A stretch of DNA of 64,000 nt. It comes from Pelobates cultripes (Eukaryota; Chordata; Amphibia; Anura; Pelobatidae). Below the pieces are notes generated by a model. It was not told the DNA's origin. It saw nothing but the letters and a program-made list of their open reading frames with translations, and searched no databases. Positions 1-12,048 of the stretch are shown here, piece after piece. The position numbers and the translations under genes were made by a program. The number at the start of each line of letters is the position of its first letter. Within the stretch, counting starts at the first letter, position 1. The stretch is taken from positions 226,971,994-227,035,993 of the forward strand of contig OW240912.1 of the NCBI GenBank assembly GCA_933207985.1, given 5' to 3'.

Positions 1-535
1 TATTGTGACACCAGATCTAAGTGGTGGCACTGGTCACCGTATCCACTGTTAGCGTAACACACGCGCTTTAAGATAACTAACTGCTATTCAATCTATAACA
101 GTGAAAAAAGTTTTTTGTTTTTAAATCCAAGCTATTATGACACCAGATATGAGTGGCACTGTAAACTGGCAGAGTACACGCTGAAGGGCTGACACACCTG
201 CTTGAAGATAACTAACTGCTATTCAATCTATAACAGTGAAAAAAGTTTTTTGTTTTTAAATCCAAGCTATTGTGACACCAGATGTAATTGGTGGCACTGA
301 CTGGGGAAATGGGCACTGTGAGCCTGACACAGTAGCTGGCAGCAGTGGCAGACAACTGACTGCTATTCAATCTATAACAGTGAAAAAGTTTTTGTTTTAA
401 ATCCAAGCTTACACAGACACCAGGCTGTAATTGGTGGCACTGACTGGGGAAATGGGCACTGTGAGCCTGACACAGAAGCTGGCAGCAGTGGCAGACAACT
501 AAGTGCAATTACATTACATAGAAAAAAAAATAAAA
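1..535. repeat. Tandem repeat, about four units of 132-141 bp
   Basis: Four successive units begin near 1, 133, 268 and 409. Each carries a GACACCAGA-type block, then GTGGCACTG, then CTGCTATTCAATCTATAACAG and a T-rich stretch ending AAATCCAAGCTA. The third and fourth units are closest to each other. The array probably continues left of the window. The short ORF across it is only a translation of the repeat. No coding content is seen. Confidence 0.85.
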
Positions 536-875
536 AAAAAGCATACCCTTATCCCTAACCTAGCTATGCTTTTCCCTATCTTATGAACAGCAGCTACACT
601 TTCCCTCCTCTTACTAAGCATGCAGCTTGAGAATGAATCTAAAATGGATGCTGTCCAGTAGGTGGGAGGGTCTGCTAGGGAGGCTGTGCTGCTAATTGGC
701 TGGAATGTGTCTGCTGACTGTGAGGTACAGGGTCAAAGTTTACTCAATGATGACGAATAGGGGGCGGGTCGAACCGCGCATATGTTCGCCCGCCGTGGCG
801 AACGCGAACATGCTATGTTCGCCAGGAACCGTTCGCCGGCGAACCGTTCGGTACATCACTAGTCATATATGGTAA
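536..875. repeat. Interspersed repeat with GTTCGC/GCGAAC palindromes
   Basis: After an A-rich joint and a CCCTTATCCCTAACC-like tract the sequence turns into a GC-rich block (about 760-865) made of overlapping GTTCGC and GCGAAC words, including GTTCGCCGGCGAAC. It directly follows the tandem units at 1-535 and may belong to the same element. The superfamily cannot be assigned because the left end lies outside the window. Confidence 0.5.
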
Positions 876-999
876 GACTGAGGTATAGTATAAATGTTTG
901 AAATACAGTGGTATGTTCAACAAAACAAATTAATGTAAGCAGAATGTTCCATCCCGGTATAAGCTTTTAGGGATGAGATTGTGATGAAGACATTCAGGG

Positions 1000-1676
1000 T
1001 ATTCACTAAAGTTAGAATTCAAAGTGAATTCGAGCTGAACAAATTTAAATACAAAAAAAAAACACGCCCTGCGTTCAAACTCCCATCATTCCTGGGCAGC
1101 AGCAACAATCATAGTACACATCAGCCCCAATACATATAGTAAAAACTAAAGAAAAAAGTTACCTGCGCTCTTCCCAAATCCCTATGCATATTTAAATAAA
1201 TGGAGGTTATTTTGTTTCTCAAATGGCCATGAGAGACCTTAGCCTACCTGCCATGTAATCACTTTCGTATCACACAGGTATGTTACAATGCTGCCACCCA
1301 TCCCATGTGTTACTTATAAGGGGTTAATAAGCATGTAGGGGTGTATATAATAAAAATACCCCTCTCTGTCTCATTAGAGATATCTTTGCCAGAAGCAAGG
1401 TGAAAGGTTGGGACCCACCTGAGGGGTTTGCCTTGACGTGGCATGTGGGCTAAATTTGCTCATGGCCATTGGAGAAACAAAATAACCTCCATTTGTTAAA
1501 ATATACATAAAGATTTGGGAAGAGCTCAGGTAACTTTTTTTTCTTTGGTTTTTACTGTATGAACAAATTTAAAGTAGCCAAACTTAAAAAAAAATATCTA
1601 AGTCAGCCATGCTTTTCAGTTGTGACTACTCTGCCCTTACTTTGAAATTCACTTTGAATTCTCACTTTAGTAAATA
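1000..1676. mobile_element. MITE with long imperfect inverted arms
   Basis: The left end reads TATTCACTAAAGTTAGAATT and the right end is its near reverse complement (AATTCTCACTTTAGTAAATA). Inside, 1150-1240 pairs with 1456-1540; both hold CTTCCCAAATC, AAATGGAGGTTATTTTG and ATGGCCATGAG or their complements. No transposase is present, so this is a non-autonomous DNA element. Shorter relics of the same AATTCACTTTGAA terminus occur near 30181 and 36904. Confidence 0.7.
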
Positions 1677-2399
1677 ATCTTGATGGTGCAACATTTGGTC
1701 ATAAGTGGATTAAAGAGGAACTGACACTTCTATGGAATTTACCAATTGAATAAAACATTTCAAATTATGTATGATTCATGTAAATTCTTTTCATGTGGTG
1801 CATAATAATTATTTAAATGTATATTAAAGGTTTAGCAAGTTAAATCATAATCAAGTGTAGGCAAGGCAAATTCAAGGGAAATCTTGTTAAAAGGAATACT
1901 CCTGACCCCTAAATCACTTTAACTTGCTGAAAAACTTTATGCGTGAATAGTATGTCTTTTTTTGCAAAATGTGAAGATTTCAATAGAATTTACATTTTTA
2001 TAAAGTAACCTGGTTACATCCCCTGGCTTTCGAACAAGCAACAGTTCTTATTACCTGGTTTGGTTAGCGCAGCAGAGCCAAACTCAAGCAAGAGGCCACA
2101 ATTCCTCAGAGCACCTGCTTTTCAAAGACTTCTCATTGAGATGAATTGGAAAGTCTGTGATTTTACAGCCACAGAAAGTCTGGGCGGGGTTAAAAGAGGA
2201 GAGAGTTTACAAAGGCAGTAGACAAGAGAACTGCAGGTGTTGCAAGGTGTTAATAGATAGAATCCCAATAAAAAAAAATGCATAATTAAATGAATGTACT
2301 ACTTAATTTGGGGTATATCTACTAAGCAGCTGTTACCCTTTCAGGGTAAAACGTTTAATTATACAGTAAGCATACTCACGTGCAGACACAGGCAATTTC
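1677..2399. other. Non-coding AT-rich stretch
   Basis: A T2-like terminus (TTAAAGAGGAACTGACAC) starts at 1710, but no partner end is clear. Otherwise no gene or repeat is recognised. Confidence 0.4.
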
Positions 2400-2895
2400 A
2401 CTGGCATCTCAATGACACACACAAGCTCATTGATACACAGCCTCATAGACAAAATCTCACTGATATACATCAGCTCATTGACATAAAAACACAAGCTCAC
2501 TCACTAGCAGGCACATGCATGCAAGCAAGCTCACTCACTAGCAGGCGCACACACACACAGCTTAATGTAGTGGTACTGGTGTCTATAGCATGTCCCTACA
2601 GGCTTTTCAACGTAAACATTGACTTTTCAGAGAAAAGGCAGTGTTTACATTGCTTCAAAGTGACACTGCTAGTGACAATCACTCAGACGGTCACTAGAGG
2701 TGCTTCCTGTGACAGTGCACCTACATTCAGGGCCTCCACACTCTGTAGGTGCTGAACATTCCACATAGAGATACACTGATTCAATGCATCTCTATGAGGA
2801 GATGCTGATTGGAGTGGTGTTTTGCAGCCAATCCTATGGCAAAGCATTGGATTGGCTGAGATCATCAAGCTTGATGATCTCAGCTATAGAGGCAG
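2400..2895. mobile_element. T2-like MITE remnant preceded by CA-rich minisatellite
   Basis: 2400-2560 is a degenerate minisatellite of CTCACTAGCAGGC and GACACACA words. From 2561 a MITE body runs GTAGTGGTACTGGTGTCTAT, GAAAAGGCAGTGTTTAC, CACTAGAGGTGCTTCCTG, CTGATTCAATGCATCTCTAT, to a TGATCATCAAGCTTGATGAT hairpin near 2860. The same modules appear in the opposite order at 8270-8640, where the end reads GTGTCCCTTTAA, so both are copies of one TTAAAGG-ended family. The left terminus seems lost in the minisatellite. Confidence 0.6.
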
Positions 2896-2949
2896 GGCCA
2901 GTCGAGGGGAGACCAGCACGCTGCGTGGGGAGAAAAAAGTGAGCAAAAA

Positions 2950-3400
2950 CACTTTTTAAACACACATATACACCATGACAGACACAAACACACATATACC
3001 ATGACAGATACACACCCCATGACAGACACACACACACACCATGACAGACCATGACACAGACAGACCATGACACAGACAGTCCCACACACACACACCATGA
3101 CACAGACAGACACACACCATGACACAGACAGGCACACACACCATGACGGACAGGCACACACACCATGACGGACAGGCACACACACCATGACGGACAGACA
3201 GACACACACACACCATGACAGACCATGACACAGACAGACCCACACACCATGACAGACCATGACACAGACAGACCCACACACCATGACACAGACAGGCACA
3301 CACACCATGACACACAGGCACACACACCATGACACACAGGCACACACACCATGACACACGGGCACACACCCCATGACGGACAGACACACACCCCACTAAT
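2950..3400. repeat. Minisatellite of CACACACCATGACAGACAG units
   Basis: About 25 units of 14-22 bp built on ACCATGACA followed by CACAGACAG, CGGACAGG or CACAGG variants. The units lack stop codons in all three minus frames, which creates long spurious Cys/Val/His-rich ORFs. Confidence 0.95.
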
Positions 3401-3609
3401 CAGCAAGAGTAATAACAATGCATATAACATAAAGCAACTAAGTAAAATACATTTGACCAGGTGCTGCTTCTTGCCACTTTCACAATAGGTCTGGTAATTA
3501 GTCTTTTGTCGCAAATTGTTTCATAAGGAGGCACCCAACTGTTCTCATGTTCTTGAAATCCACCCTTATACAGTTACTTCTTTTGGAATCTAAATCTGCT
3601 AGAAAAAAA

Positions 3610-4275
3610 TTAAAAAGAGCCATCCGCATGCACCAGTAACTATCCCCTAACCGCTGGCCTTCTTGCCAGGTACCGCGTCACCACGGCCCCCAGGCACAAC
3701 ATGGATCCCGGCACCCCCTGACGTTGTCACGTCCCAACCCATCCCCTGACATTGGTCTTGGACCAGGCAAGGTGAAGCACAAGTTGCCCATCCTGCATGC
3801 GCACCCCGGAGAACTGAAGACCACCATTCACCACCCGGTTAGCGCTTACCAGTTCCCCGATCCGAAACGCACCAAAAAAGGCCAAGAGGAACGCCACAGT
3901 AAACAGAAACTCTTCAAACTCGTTGAAACAAACCTTGGGCAACACTCGAATTAGACCCCTCAACACCCGCATGGAACCCTACGACCCTTCAGATACTAGC
4001 ATCAGGAACCCTATGACCCCTCTGATACCCCCTTAAGCACCTGGCGGATCACAAAGGACTTGATAAGATCGTCCCACCCACACAACTTAAACCAAAACGC
4101 CATGTTCCTATCGAGCCCACGTGGCCAGTGCCAAAGATGCTACCCCAGAAGCAAGATGCTCCGAGCTGCCACATCTCGTCTGGGCAGTGCACCGTCCGAT
4201 ACCGGGACTACTGCAAATGAGACAAAGCATCAGCCACCACGTTCAAGTATCCAGGCACATGCACATACTAGGTAA
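3610..4275 (-). pseudogene. DIRS-type retroelement remnant: RNase H tail and tyrosine recombinase
   Basis: Read on the minus strand from 4275 down, pieces in different frames give, in order: VPGYLNVVADALSHLQ (the C-terminal end of a DIRS-type RNase H), a recombinase N-terminal piece (CGWDDLIKSFVIRQVLKG), then 3727-3972 with an AFFGAFRIGELVSANR segment and LVLHLAWSKTN, then after a frameshift TRYLARRPAV and LLVHADGSF. This order and the R-x-x-E-L recombinase box are those of DIRS/Ngaro tyrosine-recombinase retrotransposons, which integrate with a recombinase instead of a DDE integrase. It is broken by several frameshifts and stops, and no Arg-His-Arg-Tyr end is visible. DIRS versus Ngaro cannot be decided. 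Confidence 0.75.
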
Positions 4276-4439
4276 TTTTTACCGTGGGAGTTAGGAAGTT
4301 ATCTACTTACTTATTCCCATTCATTGACTGGCTAAGTAACTTACATTTTATATGAACGTGATACTTGATTGTTGTAAGTGTTGAATCCTGGCTATGTGTG
4401 TATACTTTTTATTTAAACTGGTATACAGTGTAACATTCT

Positions 4440-4735
4440 TCATTCTTCCACTGGGTATATTAGCACTTCAGCAATTCTGTGCTTCGTCAATTTGGCTATT
4501 CGGCAAATCCGAAATTCGGCACTTCGGCTATTCTGACATTCGGCACTTCGGCAGTTTGGTTTGGTTCAGCAAATCCGAAATTCAGACATTCGGTGCTTCG
4601 GGACTTCGGCAGTTTGGTTCGACACTTCCGAAATTCGCCACTTCCGAAATTCGCCAATTTCACAATTCAGCTATTTGGACATTCGGAAGTATCCGAATGT
4701 CCGAATCACCTGAAATTAGTCCAAATTAACATTTG
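4440..4735. repeat. Degenerate TTCGGCA-rich simple repeat
   Basis: Irregular alternation of TTCGGCAATTCGG, CACTTCGGC, AAATCCGAAATTCGG and CACTTCCGAAATTCGCC words. The two ORFs over it are repeat translations. A related stretch lies at 55230-55610 on the other strand sense (CCGAAGTGCCGAA words). Confidence 0.8.
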
Positions 4736-5287
4736 GAATGAAACAAATTGCACATGTCTAGTACAAATGTACTAAAAGACCTAGTCAGGCTTATCATAGT
4801 GCTAATGCTGTGATCCTCACTGAAAGGGTTTTAAAAAATTCACTTTTTAAAAACTTTTCTTAACTCAAAAAAAATTCCCTACAGATACAATTTGCAATGA
4901 TCTCTCTGCCGCTCTCTCTCTCTCTCAATCGAAGTGAGGTGAGGAGACTGGCAGAGGCAATGTGTCACTCAATGATTTAAAATCATTGTCTGACACATTG
5001 TAACAATGATCGCAGTGAGTGGCTGTCATCGCGATTATAAGCTGCAGATCACCACTGATTGGCCACAAGGGACCTGCCTGGCAGGTCCCTCGGCCTTGAT
5101 CTGCAGCCTGGGAGAGAGCCAGCACAGGTGGGAGGTCTAAAACGCAGTGGTGTGCTTAGCCATCCAAACTGCGTTTAAGCCCATTATGCTACATAATTGT
5201 TTACTAATATCTATTTTGATGTATTTTTTATGTTTTAAAGCTTTCAAATATATTCTTTATGGGAAGTACTTGATTGGATACTGCTCA
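4736..5287. other. Non-coding, short hairpins only
   Basis: Contains a CT microsatellite near 4905 and small inverted repeats (AATGATTTAAAATCATT near 4972; GACCTGCCTGGCAGGTC near 5070). These look like remains of a MITE, but I cannot define ends. Confidence 0.35.
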
Positions 5288-5690
5288 CCATGATCAACAA
5301 AGGCTTCAATTTAATATTGTTGGATAAGCTTTCCAAATGATTTAAAAGTTTTGGATACACTTTTAAAATATTTTTTTCAAAATATAAAAAAAAAAATCAA
5401 AAAAATATAGCATTACTATCAATATATTCTAAAATCATAAAAAATAAAGTGCGCATGTGCCTTTAAATCGTGACTTCGATTAAAAATTACTTTGCGCCTT
5501 TTATATTTAAAAGTGCTTAACAGCAAAAAGTGCTTTTGCAAAACTGTGCACAAACAATAAAAAATATTATAAAATTTAAATGTTTTTCAAACATCAAATC
5601 ATTTTAGAAGTTTATCCAATAATGTAAAATCACTTGGAAACTTTATCCAACAATATTAAATCAAGACCAAAGTTATAGCTGATCAAAAAG
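5288..5690. mobile_element. Foldback MITE-like element
   Basis: The left arm (about 5292-5342; AATTTAATATTGTTGGATAA core) is the imperfect reverse complement of the right arm (about 5627-5684; TTATCCAACAATATTAAATC core), and further inside TTTAAAAGT-type words also pair. It is about 400 bp, AT-rich and non-coding. No target duplication could be seen. Confidence 0.6.
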
Positions 5691-8269
5691 AAAGTAGATA
5701 AGCTTAACTGTAGAAGAGGTTAAATTTTAGGGACTCAGGAAATATTTGTATTTATAACACTAATAAATGCACAAAAAATTGCATTTTTTCTAAACCTAGA
5801 CTTTCATTTTAAATAAAGAAAATCGAAAATAAGAGGAGATTTAAACAAACCTTTTAATGTGCATGGCATAATGTATTTCACGGCATGTGTGCTAAAAGTC
5901 TATTATAAAGCGCATCTTAAAATTCCTGAACCATTTAAAACATGTTAACTTAACATAAAGACAGCTTTTAATGCTCCTGATTAACAAAGTTTTCAAGTGA
6001 CCGTAATAAGTGTATACACCATCAACTCAGAAAGTAATTTCTAACAGCAAAATGTACTTGGTTTTTCTAATGAGTTTGGTTTTATGTATATCTACAAGAC
6101 TGAAAACTGCTCTGAATTTGAAAAGGCAGCGTGAAGTGAGACAGAAGAAATATGCAGCATTCATATGTGGAATATCTGCTCTGCTTATCTCTTAGTTGAT
6201 TATAGTGCATTACTGTAGAATCCAGAATTCTAGAGAGTGATATTACAGAAAGTAATTAGACATTCAATTGAACAACCTTGTCTTTTCACATGAATTAGTA
6301 TTATTTATGTTTTGGTTTTTTTTCCGCACAACGCTATCTTAATTTCCTTCAAATAATTTACCAAATCATATGGACTCTGAAGTCACAAGAGCTATCACCG
6401 TCCCCCTGTCTTTTTTCAGGCATTTTATAATCCACATACTGTACACTGTACAAGTGAAAAAGTGGAGAAAAGGAGGGGAAAGAACTTTGACAAAGTCTAA
6501 CTTTGTTGTGCATTCAAAGTACAGTAAATTTATATATTTAATTTAGATTGCATCCCTAACCATATAACCCTATCCCTCACCTAATCCCTAACCATCATCC
6601 TATCCATATCCTTAAGTGGGCAAGAATATATCCTTACTAGTCAATGTGGAAGCAACAAGATTTGGAGATTCATTTTGGAACAAATTGCAATTCGGCCATA
6701 ATCAGGTTGTTTGTGTAATTGGAAGACTTTTCTGATTTCCAAACAACCACTTAACAGAATCTTACATGAGCAGACTTTTCAAAGGCCCACATGTGCTCAT
6801 TTTCAATCATGAATCCTTGTGCTGTTTCTGGAACTAGAAAAAAAAAAAAGGATGTAATGGAGAAGAGGCTATTTTTGGATTGGAGCAAATAAGCAAATAG
6901 CGGTTTAATTTCCCATGATGTACAAGAGGTCTGCCCAATCACATGGACTGGATCTCCTGTCCAATCAAAAGGGAGGAAAAAACATTTTATATGGTTAGGG
7001 GACAGCCATTAAATGTTGATTTTATTCACAGATTAAGAGAAAGGGGAATAGGAGCAATAAAACAACTATACTTCCCACTAAGATTATTTTAGACACTGCC
7101 TTTAGCTACTGAGGGAGACAGACCAGCAGTTATACAGTATCTTTAGTCTTGCAATGCTCCCTCTAGCACAGCTAGTTCAAGCTTATGTGCTTTATGGTGC
7201 TCAGAGCAAGGGATCGGTGAAACCAGTAGACATGTTGCCATTGCCTATGTTACCTTTAATTTATTTTAGCTTCCCCAAGAACTTACTATGGGATAGCTCT
7301 TTTTCCGTGTCATCAGTGCTACTCTTTATTAAAGATGTAGAGCAGGGTACGCAAGTAGTGTCTGTCTGCAATGCCTGTTCTTGGTGAGGAACGTAGTCAT
7401 GATATTACTCTTTCTCCCAGCACCCCAGACATTTAATAGTCTCTCCCAGGAGTAAATTGACTGTCATGTGCTTACCACACACTACATGTAACAGGATGTT
7501 AGCATGAGGTGGAACTCCATTTCTGGTGCGCTGGAAAAACTTTTGTCCTGATTCAATGCTAGCTTCAGTGTGTGAACATAGGATTATGGAAAGTGGCACT
7601 CCGATACAAAGTCTGATATACTGGAGGGAAAGACTTATTAACAAGGTCCATGATTTGTAGTGAGAGGTCCATGCTTGTTGAGAAAAGATTAAACCTACCA
7701 ATGAATGTTTTCCTGCCCTGCCTGGCTGATTCTTGTAGAGCCTGCTACCTGCACAAATGCAGTTGGTAGAAGCAGATAGGGTACTGTTTTTTTCAACACT
7801 GAAGAACAGTCAGTGATGCTATAGACTGGATGTGTGGGATAGCAAACGGAAAATGATTACAATCAATCATTCTAAAACTCCCACTTCCTATTTTATTTTT
7901 AAATCCAGATATGTTGTTTTTGGGGGGGGGGTTTAACACAGAATTGTCATTGCAAAAATGGCTGATATTGTGTAGCCATTAGATCAGACAATATTGTGGC
8001 TGTTTTTGCATGTCAACACAGTCATAAGCAGCATTTTGTTATGGAGTGCTTCTAGTGGCCAGCATGTGTAAAGCATAGGGAGTATTGTATCAAGTATAGG
8101 GTGCAACATTGCAGCCACTAGGGATCAAGATTGTGGCAAATACAGGGAACCACACTGTGGCAAAATCTTAACATATTGACGCAAATTTTAATATAAGAGT
8201 ATTTCCTCAGCATTATAAGCAACATTTATATTGTCCAACTAAATATAGTAAAAACGCTTTCCCTTAGAT
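5691..8269. other. AT-rich intergenic stretch
   Basis: No gene or complete mobile element recognised. A short degenerate CCCTAACCATAT/CCCTATCC tract sits at 6545-6615, an A run at 6836 and a G run at 7921. ORFs are under 100 codons and show no family signature. Confidence 0.45.
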
Positions 8270-8640
8270 AAGGACAAGAACACAGATCGGGGCAGAGCCA
8301 GCACAAGCCAAATACAGCCCTGACCAGCATCTCCTGATAGAGATGAATTGAATCCATGCATCTCTATAAGGAAAATTCATTGTCTACATGCAATGGGTAC
8401 AGACATTGTATGCAGCACTGCCCCAGGAAGCACCTCAAGTAGCCATATGAGGAGTGGCCACTGGAGGTATCCCTAGGCTGTAATGTTAACACTGCCTTTT
8501 CTCTGAAAAGAGTGTTTACTGCAAAAAAACAAAACAAAAAAAACTGCAGGGACTGACTAAACTCACCAGAACATGTACAATAAACTGTAGTTGTCCTGCT
8601 GCCTGTATTTATGCTGCTGACTTTAGTGTCCCTTTAACCA
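8270..8640. mobile_element. T2-like MITE copy (ends GTGTCCCTTTAA)
   Basis: Same modules as 2561-2895 in the opposite orientation: GGGGCAGAGCCAGCAC, GAATCCATGCATCTCTAT, GCCCCAGGAAGCACCTC, AACACTGCCTTTTCTCTGAAA and the terminus TTTAGTGTCCCTTTAA at 8625-8640. The left terminus is not clear. Non-autonomous, presumably mobilised by a transposase acting on TTAAAGG ends. Confidence 0.6.
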
Positions 8641-8789
8641 CTGTAAAATGACAATTACAATTATGTAGGTAATAAAGAAAATTTGCAAAGGATTTCAGGA
8701 GCTATTGGTGAACAATAGTATCTGTTTTTTTAACAAGTATCTCAATGGATTTATTAACAGGTACCAGTTAGCAATGTCATTATATTGTA

Positions 8790-9863
8790 CACTGATCAGG
8801 CACAACATTAAAACCATTTACCTAATATTGTGTAGGTCCCCCTCATGCTATAAACAGCACTGATGCGTTAAGGCATGGACTCCAAAAGACTGTGGCATTT
8901 GGCACCAATAAATTAGTCCTGCAAGATGCAAGTTAGGGGCACCATGGATTGAATTTGTTGTTCCAGTACATCCCATAGATGCTCAACTGGATTGAGATTT
9001 GGGGAGTTTGGAGGCCAAAGTTGGAGTCCAGCTTGAACTCTTTGTCATGTTCTTCAAACTGAAGTAATTATGTGGTTTGCAACAATATTTAGGTAGGTGG
9101 AATATATCAAAGTAACATGTTTCTCATCAGAACACTGCCCAGAGCATAACGCTGCCTTTGTGGGGCTTACCTTCTTCCCATAGTGCAACCTGCTGTAAAT
9201 TTTTCCTCAGGTAAACTATGTGCACACACCCAGCTATCTGCCTGATTGAATAGAAAGCATGATTCAGACCAGGCAAACTGCTTCCATTTCTCCATTGTCC
9301 AGTTTTGATACTCACATCCCCATTGAATCCGTTTTCAGTGGACAGGGGTCATCATGGGCACTCTGACTATTCTGACTGCAGCTACACCGCCACATACACA
9401 GCAAACTACAATGCACTGAGTGTTCTGACACATTTTGGCCAGCATTACGTTTTTCAGCTAATTGAGCTACAGTCATTATTTTGTATGATTGGATCAAACA
9501 AGCCTTTACTCCCCATGTGTTTTAATGAGCCTTGGGCACCCATGACCCTGGCACCGGTTCACCTGTGGTCCATCCTGGCACCACACTTGGTATGTACTAA
9601 CCACTGCATACCAGGAACACCCCACAAGACTTCACATTTTGAAATGCACTGATTCAGTCATTTAGCCATTACTATTTGGCCCTTGTCAAACTCACTCAGA
9701 TCATTTTGCTTCCCATTTTTCCTAAGTCCAACACATAATTTTCCAGAACTGACTGTTTACTTGCTTGTTTATATTTCCCATCCCTTGACAGGTGCCATTG
9801 TAACAATATATTCAATATTATTCACTATACCTGTTAGTGGTTTAATGTTGTGGTTGATCAGTG
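8790..9863 (-). mobile_element. Tc1-like transposon, dead copy
   Basis: Ends CACTGATCAGGCACAACATT and its complement (AATGTTGTGGTTGATCAGTG) sit just inside TA dinucleotides at 8788 and 9864, the target duplication of Tc1/mariner elements. The minus strand holds broken transposase pieces: 9312-9497 (VAQLAEKRNAGQNVSEHSVH, the second helix-turn-helix part) and 9127-9315 (VALWEEGKP...GSVMLWAVF, the catalytic core up to the second Asp region). At least two frameshifts and an internal deletion of the last third of the core make it inactive. It is the same family as 16137-17859. Confidence 0.85.
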
Positions 9864-9865
9864 TA

Positions 9866-12048
9866 AGATACAGTGAGTTTAGTATAGGTTAGAAGCTGAA
9901 GGATTACTTATAGCTTAACAATATTATTTAAAGCTGTAAGAAACCAAGCTGTCAATCCCTGGTCATGAATAGTAGGAGATACCTCCATTCTAAAGCCTAT
10001 TTTCCTGTGGCAAAGGAAATAGTATACTGCTCCTTAATTAAGCCTACTGGGTGTGCCGAAGAAGATTAAGATTTAGTTTCATACTTAACACTATAGCATT
10101 AGGAATACAAATCTGTGTTTCTAATGCTATAATGTTTCTGTCCCACTTCATATTATGCCACCTGTTGGGCATATAAAAGGTTTAAAATCCTTTTTTTACT
10201 CTCCTTTTTCCAGTGACTAGTCTCCCTCTGGTCTGCTTAGGTGTCATTGCCAACTTATCATGGGAAAATACAATGATGGTAATGCTTCCAAAAACAATTA
10301 ATAGTATTATTTTTATTGGACTGACAGAAAAAATGTTCATTTGGCATCTCAAGTGGCCAGTGGCCACACAATCTTTTGCTTTAGTTATTGAATAAGGACA
10401 TGTTTAAATAAAAACTAATAATCAACTGAACTAGCCTCAGCTTCTGGCTTTAGCAGAGTTTTAAAAAATTATGACACTACTGTCTAAAACAAAAAACAAA
10501 AGTGTAAAAGTACATATTGATCAAATGATCCTTATCCACCATATAAATCAGTTTAAATGTTTCAAGTTGTGTATTCCTCTAAGTAATAATTGCTAGTTCC
10601 TAATCTGAATGTCTTGGAGGACTTATTGTTGCTGGTAACATTTAATTGTCTCTATGGTGCTGAAGAGGAAGTTTGTTAACATCTTGCCTTACCTTACTTC
10701 CTCTCTCTCTTGCTATACAGCCATTTTGCCTTTGCGATGTAACAAAGTTTTGCTTTGTGCTCTATTAATCTGTTCCAGTTTAAGCGAACCACTGACTAAG
10801 GATTCTTAATTACTTAGCTTTATATATGTGCTTCGCTCTAACTTCTACACGCTTCTGCTGTGCTAATACAACTTTGCTGAATGTCAACAATGCCTCCATA
10901 GCTTGTAGAAGATGGAAGAAAGTAAAAATGCCTGGGCCAATTCAGAAATTATATATTTGAGCAAGCCAGCTTTGTTCTTTATTGATACTTAAGAATTCCA
11001 AAGTCAGCCAGAAGAAAGGGGACTAGTCTTTATGGTGTGAGCTTCAGATCATGGTAGCTGTGGAATCTGGTTTATGATCTCTTCTACAGAGGCTCCTTTG
11101 CCACTCAGGAAATCTGTGTAGCTTAACGATTCCATTGATTTTGAGTAATAGCTAGTCGCTAATTTTTAACTTGGCACTCTTATCGCCACACCAGCACGTG
11201 TGTGGGTATATTTGATAAAACATTATTTTGCTGAATATTTTGCCATTCTTTATAAATTTAAATTCGTTCTTATTTAATTGAAACAGTAAATGTATTTTAT
11301 TTTCCTTTCAGTAGTTCATTTCAGTTGTATGCTTCTATACAGCTGTCTCGGAAATCCGTATTTATGACAAAGCATGGGAGCCCTCTGTTTTTAGGATGCA
11401 GAGATATTCAACAGCTCTAATAAAATACTCTACAAAATTCTTCCACCTATCCCTATTATTTTTTGTACACTGTGTTGAATAAAGCCTCCTGGCCTGAAAT
11501 GGGCTATTGCCGTGCAATGTACACATGAATAATTCAAGCCTACCTCAATTTTACAAGTTCCTGAAATCCTCTGTGCCTCAGAAAGAAGACATTGAGAGAT
11601 AGATTCTCGATTATATTCAATGTTCCACAGTCATAATTAATAGTGGACAGTTGTAAAAAAAGAATCATATAATGTTTTCTATATAATAGCTTTTTATTTC
11701 CCATGACATTTTTTGAAAACATTACAAATAACGTAAAAGTTTAAAACAAAACTGTCAAATATACACAATAAGGATGCTGTAACTATCCTGGGTGCAGAAT
11801 CCCCAGTTCCTTGACTAGCAAACTAAGAAAGATGTAGCTACTGTCCAATCTATTTTGACTTCAAATTAACACAGCACCATTTCACCTACTGTGGTTATTG
11901 TCAAGCCTTACTAAAAACAATCTCCAAATAAAACTTTTTTTTTCTTCATGTTTTAAAACACTTATTTTTGTGTAGATTAAAGGATTTGACAACACCTTAC
12001 TTTAATCAGCAAACTCTGATCACTGGTTGTTTTTTCTGTGTGTAAGTA
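9866..12048. other. AT-rich intergenic stretch
   Basis: No recognised gene, RNA or repeat. ORFs are at most 61 codons and without family features. The sequence looks unique and may be the oldest host DNA in this part of the window. Confidence 0.4.

Noticed and set aside
755..870. tRNA-derived SINE head because of a GGGTCGAACC-like box B
   Set aside because: No box A at the right distance and no cloverleaf; the word belongs to the GTTCGC palindromes.
2950..3400. CRISPR-like array
   Set aside because: Unit length varies, there are no unique spacers of constant size, and the genome is eukaryotic. It is an ordinary minisatellite.
2834..3514. Minus-strand ORFs of 146-226 codons rich in Cys, Val and His
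   Set aside because: They are the translation of the CACCATGACAGACAG minisatellite in three frames. There is no domain and no plausible gene structure.
3724..3954. Plus-strand 76-codon ORF
   Set aside because: Antisense to the recombinase pieces of the DIRS-type remnant, which have clear motifs on the minus strand.
4394..4775. ORFs with repeated FG/SEIRHFG words
   Set aside because: Translation of the TTCGG repeat.
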